Shown here: positions 1 to 5,110 of the stretch, piece after piece
Layout: each line of letters starts with the position of its first letter
How positions within the stretch are numbered: the stretch's first letter is position 1
Assembly (NCBI GenBank): GCA_937896015.1
Contig: CALBLR010000340.1
Span: 1-5,110 of the forward strand
Length of the DNA: 5,110 nt
Reading direction: 5' to 3'
Source of the DNA: an uncultured Prevotellaceae bacterium
Lineage (GTDB): Bacteria > Bacteroidota > Bacteroidia > Bacteroidales > Muribaculaceae
Made by a program: the position numbers and the translations under genes
Notes under the pieces: generated by a model
What the model saw: the letters and a program-made list of their open reading frames with translations, nothing else
Database searches by the model: none
What the model was told of the DNA's origin: nothing

Positions 1-309
1 CTGGCGTCCCGCTACGTGGAGGACATCAAGGGCAGCAAAGCCGAAGAGACAGAACTGCGCGAGAGCCTGAAAGAGGCCAAGGCGCAGAAAGACGCCGGCA
101 AGATGAGCGCGGAGGCCTACAAGCAGTATTGCGAAGCCACCGAAGACGCCATACGACACCCACAGCGACCACCCAACCACCCCTCCAAAAAGACAACCAT
201 CCCAAGCAAGACGCCACCAGCCGAAACCAAGCACCCCCATATTCTCATACACATTACCAATGTAACGCATGCACTCATTTCCAAAAGGTGCTTAACGAGA
301 ATCCGATAA
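1..309 (+). CDS. 3' end of an unidentified gene (102 residues visible, start outside window)
   Basis: The frame is open from the first base of the window to a TAA at 307-309, so the true start lies upstream; a GTG at 16 is only an internal valine codon. I do not recognise the family. The first ~50 visible residues use ordinary GC-rich codons and read as a highly charged, probably helical segment rich in Lys, Glu and Ala (residues 6-50). The stretch LKEAKAQKDAGKMSAEAYKQ (residues 23-42) has the 'leader-helix, DAG, second helix' look of the short SHOCT-like C-terminal modules, but this resemblance is weak and I would not name it on that basis. From about base 151 the composition changes abruptly to C/A-rich, giving a Pro/Thr/His/Lys-rich tail. 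All three forward frames stay open through much of this stretch, so the tail may be a genuine low-complexity C-terminus, or the product of a frameshift near base 150. The gene converges on rimO. Confidence 0.55.
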   Translation: MASRYVEDIKGSKAEETELRESLKEAKAQKDAGKMSAEAYKQYCEATEDAIRHPQRPPNHPSKKTTIPSKTPPAETKHPHILIHITNVTHALISKRCLTRIR

Positions 310-387
310 AAAACTAAGTAGTTGAAAATTTGGTAATTGCTAATAAAAGTGTTAAAGTCTATTGTTGTCTGGTAAAAGTTTTTTGGC

Positions 388-430
388 AAAAAAGTATGGC
401 TGGCTCTTCTCATGAGAAACCAGCCATTTT
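388..430. terminator. Probable bidirectional intrinsic terminator
   Basis: ATGGCTGG at 396-403 pairs perfectly with CCAGCCAT at 420-427. Inside the loop TTCT (407-410) can pair with AGAA (415-418), which lengthens the hairpin. Read on the minus strand, the stem is followed after two bases by six T residues (complement of 388-393), the classical layout for a terminator of the ftsY-rimO transcript, although it lies about 190 bases past the rimO stop. Read on the plus strand, the stem runs into TTTT at 427-430, a shorter T tract that could end the transcript of the gene at the left edge. Confidence 0.6.
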
Positions 431-542
431 AGGTGTCATATTTGTGGAGTGCAAAAAAAACTTACAACCATGGGCAAAGATAGCCATTTTACTGACAGCA
501 ATAGAAAAATATCTATACCTCATAGCACAAAAAAATGGCTGG
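420..542. repeat. 11-bp perfect inverted repeat flanking 101 bases
   Basis: CCAGCCATTTT at 420-430 is the exact reverse complement of AAAATGGCTGG at 532-542. The left arm is the same DNA that forms the right arm of the 396-427 hairpin, so the two pairings exclude each other in RNA. A third partial copy, AGCCATTTTA at 482-491, matches 422-431 directly and can also pair with 532-540. No flanking target-site duplication is visible. Confidence 0.6.
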
Positions 543-596
543 ACCGTAAAATCTTATATTACGACACAACCTCTTGTGTGTGTTTTTGTGTGTAGG

Positions 597-612
597 CCGC
601 ATTGATATGCGG
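597..612. repeat. Short perfect hairpin immediately after the rimO stop
   Basis: CCGCAT (597-602) and ATGCGG (607-612) form a 6-bp perfect stem around a 4-base loop, one base beyond the rimO stop codon. No T tract follows in the minus-strand direction, so on its own it is a poor intrinsic terminator; it may stabilise the 3' end of the mRNA or be incidental. Confidence 0.4.
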
Positions 613-613
613 G

Positions 614-1912
614 TTAGTCGGTGGCTGTGGCCAGCAGCTCGAAGGGCATGGCTCCGGTGACGGTCACGTTGTAGAATTCGCCCACGGTGAGCGGCTTGTC
701 TTTGCTTATTAGCACCTCGGGGTCGACTTCCGGCGAGTCATACTGAGTGCGGCCCACATAGTAGTCTTCGTCTTCGCGGTCAACTATCACGCGCAGTGTT
801 TGGCCCACTTTGCCGTCTTGAATCTCTTGTGAGATGGTCTCTTGCAGGTCCATGATTTGCTGCAGGCGGTCGTCTTTCACCTCTTGGGGGATGATGTCGT
901 CGTAGTGTCTCGCGGCGTAGGTGCCTGCCTCTTCGCTGTAGGCAAAGGCGCCCATGCGCTCGAAGCGCGCGTCGCGCACAAACTGCTTCAGCTCTTCGAA
1001 TTCGGCTTCGCCCTCGCCGGGGAAGCCCACCATCAGGGTGGTGCGCAGGTGTATGCCTGGCACTTCGCGCCTTATGCGCCCTATCAGCTCGAGTGTCTCG
1101 GCCTTGCCTATGTGGCGGCGCATGTTGGCCAGCACCTTGTCGCTGATGTGCTGCAGGGCGATGTCGAGGTATTTGCACACGTTGCTGTGCCGGGCCATCA
1201 CGGGCAGCACATCGTATGGGAATTGGGTGGGGTAGGCGTAGTGCAGCCTTATCCATTCCACTCCTTCGATTTGCGCCATGCGGTCGACCAGCTCGGGCAG
1301 CATCATCTTGCCATACAGGTCGAGTCCGTACGACGACAGGTCTTGCGCTATCACGTTGAACTCCTTCACTCCCTTGGCCACCAGGCTCCGCACCTCGGCC
1401 AGCAAGTCGTCGATTGGCACCGACTTGTGCCGCCCTGTGATGAGCGGAATGGCGCAGAAGGCGCAAAAGCGGTTGCAGCCCTCCGATATTTTCAGGTAGG
1501 CGTAGTGCCCGGGGGTGGTGATGCAGCGCTCCGACGCTATGTCGTCGTGATACGACTTGCCAAGGTCGGCGAGCATCTCCTTCCAGTTGAATTTGCCGTA
1601 GAATTTGTCGACTTCGGGAATCTCGTCCATCAGGTCGTGCATGAAGCGTTCGGCAAGACAGCCCATCACAAATAGTTTTTTGATTTTGCCCTGCTTCTTG
1701 GCCTTGCCAAGGCCGAGGATGGTGTTGATCGACTCCTCTTGCGCGTCGCGGATGAAGCCGCACGTGTTCACCACCACAATTTCGCCGTTCACCCTTGCGG
1801 GGTTGTGCTCCACAGTGTAGCCGTTGGCTTGGAATTGCCTTATCAGGTGCTCCGAGTCAACTAAGTTTTTAGAGCAGCCGAGCGATATGATGTCGATTTT
1901 GTTTTTTCGCAT
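614..1912 (-). CDS. rimO: Ribosomal protein S12 methylthiotransferase RimO
   Basis: RimO is a cytoplasmic radical-SAM enzyme with two iron-sulfur clusters that adds a methylthio group to the beta carbon of a conserved aspartate of ribosomal protein S12. The 432-residue product has the full family layout. The N-terminal methylthiotransferase domain carries its three cluster cysteines at C13 (LGCSKN), C51 (NTCGF) and C85 (MGCLAER). The radical-SAM motif CNRFCAFC gives C146, C150 and C153, preceded by YLKISEG. A TRAM-like domain follows at about residues 365-430. RimO is preferred over the related tRNA enzyme MiaB because of the LGCSKNLVDSE opening, the EGCNRFCAFC context, the IAQDLSSYG segment and the length. 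The ATG at 1910-1912 places the first family motif ten residues in; no Shine-Dalgarno sequence precedes it, as is usual in this phylum. The ftsY stop lies 25 bases upstream, with no promoter evident between them, so the two are probably co-transcribed. Confidence 0.96.
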   Translation of the reverse strand: MRKNKIDIISLGCSKNLVDSEHLIRQFQANGYTVEHNPARVNGEIVVVNTCGFIRDAQEESINTILGLGKAKKQGKIKKLFVMGCLAERFMHDLMDEIPEVDKFYGKFNWKEMLADLGKSYHDDIASERCITTPGHYAYLKISEGCNRFCAFCAIPLITGRHKSVPIDDLLAEVRSLVAKGVKEFNVIAQDLSSYGLDLYGKMMLPELVDRMAQIEGVEWIRLHYAYPTQFPYDVLPVMARHSNVCKYLDIALQHISDKVLANMRRHIGKAETLELIGRIRREVPGIHLRTTLMVGFPGEGEAEFEELKQFVRDARFERMGAFAYSEEAGTYAARHYDDIIPQEVKDDRLQQIMDLQETISQEIQDGKVGQTLRVIVDREDEDYYVGRTQYDSPEVDPEVLISKDKPLTVGEFYNVTVTGAMPFELLATATD

Positions 1913-1937
1913 AAATGTGTGTGTCGTGTGGTTCTGA

Positions 1938-2894
1938 TTATTTGCCGAACAGCGATTTCACAAACTCCTCTTTGCGGAATATCTGCAGGTCTTCCATGCC
2001 TTCGCCCAGGCCGATGTACTTCACCGGAATCTTAAACTGGTCGCTGATGCCTATCACCACGCCGCCCTTGGCCGTGCCGTCGAGCTTGGTGACCGCAAGC
2101 GCGTTGACCTCGGTGGCGGCCACAAACTGCTTGGCCTGCTCAAAGGCGTTCTGGCCCGTTGAGCCGTCAAGCACCAGCAGCACCTCGTGTGGCGCGTCGG
2201 GCACCACTTTGCGCATCACGTTCTTGATTTTGGTGAGTTCGTTCATCAGACCCACATTGTTGTGCAGCCGTCCTGCGGTGTCTATTATCACCACGTCGGC
2301 GCCTTGCGCCTTTGCGCTCGACACCGCGTCGTAGGCCACCGACGCCGGGTCGGTGCCCATTTTGTGCTTAATCACGGGCACGCCCACGCGCTGGCCCCAT
2401 ATTTCGAGCTGCTCGTCGGCTGCCGCGCGGTAGGTGTCGGCCGCGCCAAGCACCACCTTGTTGCCGGCCTTCTTGAACTGGTAGGCCAGTTTGCCAATGG
2501 TGGTGGTCTTGCCCACGCCGTTCACGCCCACCACCATTATCACGTATGGCTTCTTGTCGTCGGCCACCGTGAAGTCTTCGCGGCTTGCGTTGTCGTTGTC
2601 AACCAGCATTTCGGTGATTTCCTCACACAGCATGTTGTTGAGCTCGCCCGTGCCCACATACTTGTCGCGGGCCACGCGCGCCTGGATGCGGTCGAGAATC
2701 TTCAGGGTGGTGGCAACGCCCACATCGCTGGTCACGAACACCTCCTCCAGGTTGTCGAGCACATCGTCGTCGATAGTCGATTTGCCTGCCACGGCATGAG
2801 CCAGTTTGGCAAACACGCCTTGCTTAGTTTTGTTCAAACCCTTGTCGAGGGTCTCTTTTTTCTCTTTTGAGAAGAATTTACTTAAAAATCCCAT
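1938..2894 (-). CDS. ftsY: Signal recognition particle receptor FtsY
   Basis: FtsY is the SRP-type GTPase that docks SRP-ribosome-nascent chain complexes at the inner membrane and passes them to the Sec translocon. From the ATG at 2892-2894 the product has 318 residues. It starts with a short basic amphipathic segment (MGFLSKFFSKEKK) suited to membrane contact, without the long acidic A domain of the E. coli protein. A helical N domain follows (about residues 15-100), then the G domain: P-loop GVNGVGKTT (123-131), DTYRAAA (153-159), DTAGR (205-209), TKLDG (269-273) and the closing GLGEG (296-300). A longer version beginning at a TTG (2907-2909) adds only five residues, MHTIS, ahead of the usual family start; I reject it because the ATG fits the family and leaves room for the promoter candidate at 2923-2930. 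rimO follows on the same strand, so ftsY is the likely first gene of a two-gene operon, divergent from guaB. Confidence 0.96.
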   Translation of the reverse strand: MGFLSKFFSKEKKETLDKGLNKTKQGVFAKLAHAVAGKSTIDDDVLDNLEEVFVTSDVGVATTLKILDRIQARVARDKYVGTGELNNMLCEEITEMLVDNDNASREDFTVADDKKPYVIMVVGVNGVGKTTTIGKLAYQFKKAGNKVVLGAADTYRAAADEQLEIWGQRVGVPVIKHKMGTDPASVAYDAVSSAKAQGADVVIIDTAGRLHNNVGLMNELTKIKNVMRKVVPDAPHEVLLVLDGSTGQNAFEQAKQFVAATEVNALAVTKLDGTAKGGVVIGISDQFKIPVKYIGLGEGMEDLQIFRKEEFVKSLFGK

Positions 2895-2922
2895 GCTGAT
2901 AGTGTGCAAATTGATTATTTTG

Positions 2923-2930
2923 CAAATTTA
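2923..2930 (-). promoter_or_regulatory. Candidate ftsY-rimO promoter, -7 box
   Basis: On the minus strand this reads TAAATTTG, an exact match to the Bacteroidota -7 form TAnnTTTG. Transcription would begin about seven bases further on, leaving a leader of roughly 20 bases before the FtsY ATG at 2894. No TTG-type -33 element is visible at the expected 19-21 base distance, so the call rests on the -7 box and its position. Confidence 0.4.
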
Positions 2931-2966
2931 CGAAATATTATGTGAACTCCCGCTCTTGCCAGGCAC

Positions 2967-3020
2967 ACTTTTTTCACCCCGTGCCGGTGCGGTTCGAAAA
3001 AAGTTTTTTTGAAAAAAGTT
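2967..3020. repeat. Poly-A/poly-T inverted and direct repeat in the ftsY-guaB spacer
   Basis: ACTTTTTTC at 2967-2975 is the exact reverse complement of GAAAAAAGT at 2996-3004, separated by a GC-rich 20-base loop. GAAAAAAGTT then occurs a second time at 3011-3020, giving a direct repeat with five T residues between the copies. The element sits between the ftsY and guaB promoter candidates. On the plus strand the stem is followed by a run of T residues, so it resembles a weak intrinsic terminator, yet no upstream plus-strand gene needs one here. Rigid A-tract DNA separating divergent promoters, or a protein site, are alternatives. Confidence 0.5.
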
Positions 3021-3030
3021 GGGGCGGCGT

Positions 3031-3062
3031 GTTGAATATGCAGCGAAAAATGCGTAATTTTG
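3031..3062 (+). promoter_or_regulatory. Probable guaB promoter (Bacteroidota type)
   Basis: GTTG at 3031-3034 (three of four bases of the TTTG -33 form) is followed 20 bases later by TAATTTTG at 3055-3062, an exact TAnnTTTG -7 box. The spacing is the standard one for the major sigma factor of this phylum. Transcription should start near 3069, giving a leader of about 77 bases. The region just before the guaB ATG is very AT-rich with no well-placed Shine-Dalgarno sequence, as expected in this group. Confidence 0.6.
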
Positions 3063-3068
3063 TACGCA
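3051..3068. promoter_or_regulatory. Inverted repeat over the guaB -7 box, possible operator
   Basis: TGCGTA (3051-3056) and TACGCA (3063-3068) form a perfect 6-bp inverted repeat with a 6-base spacer. Its arms overlap the -7 box and reach the predicted transcription start, a position where a bound dimeric repressor would block RNA polymerase. No regulator is known to me for this exact site; the symmetry is observed, the operator role is inferred. Confidence 0.4.
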
Positions 3069-3080
3069 ATAAATGGCAAA

Positions 3081-3097
3081 GGTGCTCCGCTGGCACC
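3081..3097 (+). repeat. Small hairpin in the guaB leader
   Basis: GGTGC (3081-3085) pairs with GCACC (3093-3097) around a 7-base loop, about 12 bases after the predicted transcription start. No T tract follows and it does not resemble a purine riboswitch. It may protect the 5' end of the mRNA or be chance. Confidence 0.3.
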
Positions 3098-3142
3098 ATC
3101 GAAAACAACTTGAGAAGAGAAAGTTTTTAAATAAATATATAA

Positions 3143-4621
<1,479 letters not shown>

Positions 4622-4631
4622 AAAGTGAAAA

Positions 4632-4699
4632 TTATATGCGTTAACGTATAATATGGCGGCACTTGTGTCCGTTATATTATACGTTAATGTTTTATATAA
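4632..4699 (+). terminator. Long AT-rich hairpin after guaB, probable terminator
   Basis: TTAACGTATAATAT at 4641-4654 is perfectly repeated in reverse complement at 4674-4687, a 14-bp stem with a 19-base GC-richer loop. TTATAT (4632-4637) and ATATAA (4694-4699) can extend it beyond a small internal loop. It starts 19 bases after the guaB stop. The downstream strand is T-rich (TGTTTTAT) rather than a clean T run, and the stem has little GC, so termination may be partial and allow read-through into the isomerase gene. An operator for that gene is an alternative reading. Confidence 0.5.
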
Positions 4700-4729
4700 C
4701 TAATTTTTTCAACACAGAAGAATCTTAAT

Positions 4730-5110
4730 ATGAAAGTTAAGTTATTGGCCTGCACTCTTTTGGGAGCCGCCGCGCTGGCGGTGGCCGCAAAAGACCCGGT
4801 CCTGATGAAAATCAATGGGAAGGATGTGAAACTCTCGGAGTTTGAATACCTCTTCCACAAAAATAACCAGCAACAGCTTCAAAAAGAGTCGCTCCAGCAA
4901 TACGTTGACCGCTTCGTCACCTACAAACTCAAGGTGGCCGACGCCGAGGCTGAGAAAATCGACACACTCAAGCGCATCAAGGCCGAGCTTGAGGGATATA
5001 AGAATGAACTTGTAGCCCCATATCTGGTCGACACCACCGTCACCGCAAAGCTTGTGGCCGAAGCCTACGACCGCGCTACCAAAAACGTCGACATCGACCA
5101 CTTGATGCTG
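4730..5110 (+). CDS. Exported SurA/PpiC-type peptidyl-prolyl isomerase, 5' part (cut by window edge)
   Basis: The frame runs from ATG 4730 to the window edge without a stop (127 residues). Residues 1-20 form a typical Sec signal peptide: two lysines, a hydrophobic Leu/Ala core and an AVA-A or VAA-K cleavage site. The mature part follows the SurA-like chaperone pattern: VLMKINGKDVKLSEFEYLF (24-42, the usual 'NGK-V-xxEFEY' opening), then YVDRFVTYKLKVADAEAEKI (58-77), then a long helix and APYLVD (96-101). DIDHLML at the edge (121-127) looks like the first strand of a parvulin domain, whose usual opening is 'HI(L/M)'. Such proteins assist folding and outer-membrane protein delivery in the periplasm. 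The catalytic domain lies outside the window, so activity cannot be judged. AGAAG at 4716-4720 is a weak possible ribosome site, nine bases before the ATG. I see no complete promoter in the 108-base gap, so transcription may depend partly on read-through from guaB. Confidence 0.85.
   Translation, partial: MKVKLLACTLLGAAALAVAAKDPVLMKINGKDVKLSEFEYLFHKNNQQQLQKESLQQYVDRFVTYKLKVADAEAEKIDTLKRIKAELEGYKNELVAPYLVDTTVTAKLVAEAYDRATKNVDIDHLML

Larger units (their letters stand above)
310..613. other. AT-rich convergent spacer with several inverted repeats
   Basis: This 304-base stretch separates the stop of the unidentified plus-strand gene from the stop of rimO on the minus strand. I see no convincing gene: the small open frames have weak starts, AT-rich codons and run through the hairpins. 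It holds four copies of a TGGCT-centred word (396-403, 420-427, 482-487, 535-542) in both orientations, a small perfect hairpin next to the rimO stop (597-612), and a second short hairpin at 564-579 (ACACAA/TTGTGT around a 4-base loop) followed by T-rich DNA on the plus strand. Its position between two converging genes fits a shared termination region. Confidence 0.6.

Noticed and set aside
117..413. Minus-strand open frame of 98 codons across the left-edge gene end and the spacer
   Set aside because: It crosses both the terminator hairpin and the opposing gene, has no recognisable motif, and is open mainly because the opposite strand is C/A-rich.
330..605. Plus-strand open frame of 91 codons in the convergent spacer (or 70 codons from an ATG at 396)
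   Set aside because: It has AT-rich codon use unlike the neighbours, starts at a TTG or inside the terminator stem, and runs through several inverted repeats. A real small protein cannot be fully excluded but nothing supports one.
842..1675. Long plus-strand open frame antisense to rimO (277 codons), and a 327-codon minus-strand frame at 780-1763
   Set aside because: Both overlap the unmistakable rimO gene in other frames. The plus-strand translation is rich in His, Val and Gln and the minus-strand one in Arg, His and Pro, as expected from shadow frames in GC3-rich coding DNA.
2187..2870. Plus-strand open frame of 227 codons antisense to ftsY
   Set aside because: It is a shadow of the ftsY reading frame with no family resemblance and an implausible His/Val-rich composition.
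2895..2909. FtsY start at an upstream TTG, adding five residues
   Set aside because: The ATG at 2894 gives the family's usual N-terminus, and the TTG version adds only a non-conserved MHTIS.
4730..4753. Lipoprotein signal (LLAC at residues 5-8 of the isomerase)
   Set aside because: The cysteine comes before the hydrophobic core, so there is no room for a signal peptide ahead of it; an ordinary signal peptidase I site after residue 19 or 20 fits better.

Overview
The window looks like a stretch of core chromosome from a member of the Bacteroidota, most likely the order Bacteroidales (a Muribaculaceae-like or Bacteroides-like genome is my best guess). The reasons are the family character of the FtsY, RimO and IMP dehydrogenase proteins, the lack of clear Shine-Dalgarno sequences before AT-rich start regions, and upstream elements that match the Bacteroidota promoter form (TTG, about 20 bases, TAnnTTTG). 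The coding regions are GC-rich at the third codon position and the spacers are AT-rich.

Layout from left to right. Positions 1-309 hold the 3' end of a plus-strand gene I cannot identify; its last ~50 codons are strikingly C- and A-rich. Positions 310-613 are an AT-rich convergent spacer with several inverted repeats built on ATGGCTGG/CCAGCCAT, probably serving as terminators. Positions 614-2894 (minus strand) carry ftsY followed 25 bases later by rimO, very probably one transcript. Positions 2895-3145 are the divergent control region between ftsY and guaB, with a promoter candidate on each strand, a poly-A/poly-T inverted and direct repeat, and a palindrome over the guaB -7 box. Positions 3146-4621 (plus strand) are a complete guaB. 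Positions 4622-4729 contain a 14-bp perfect inverted repeat, a likely terminator. From 4730 to the right edge is the start of an exported SurA/PpiC-type peptidyl-prolyl isomerase.

The genes are housekeeping functions: membrane targeting of nascent proteins (ftsY), ribosomal protein S12 modification (rimO), guanine nucleotide synthesis (guaB) and periplasmic protein folding (the isomerase). I see no mobile element, CRISPR array, tRNA or rRNA and no clear novel system. The points worth a second look are all in non-coding DNA or at the left edge: the competing TGGCTGG repeats, the C-rich/G-poor gene tail, a poly-A/poly-T motif shared by two spacers, and the palindrome over the guaB promoter.
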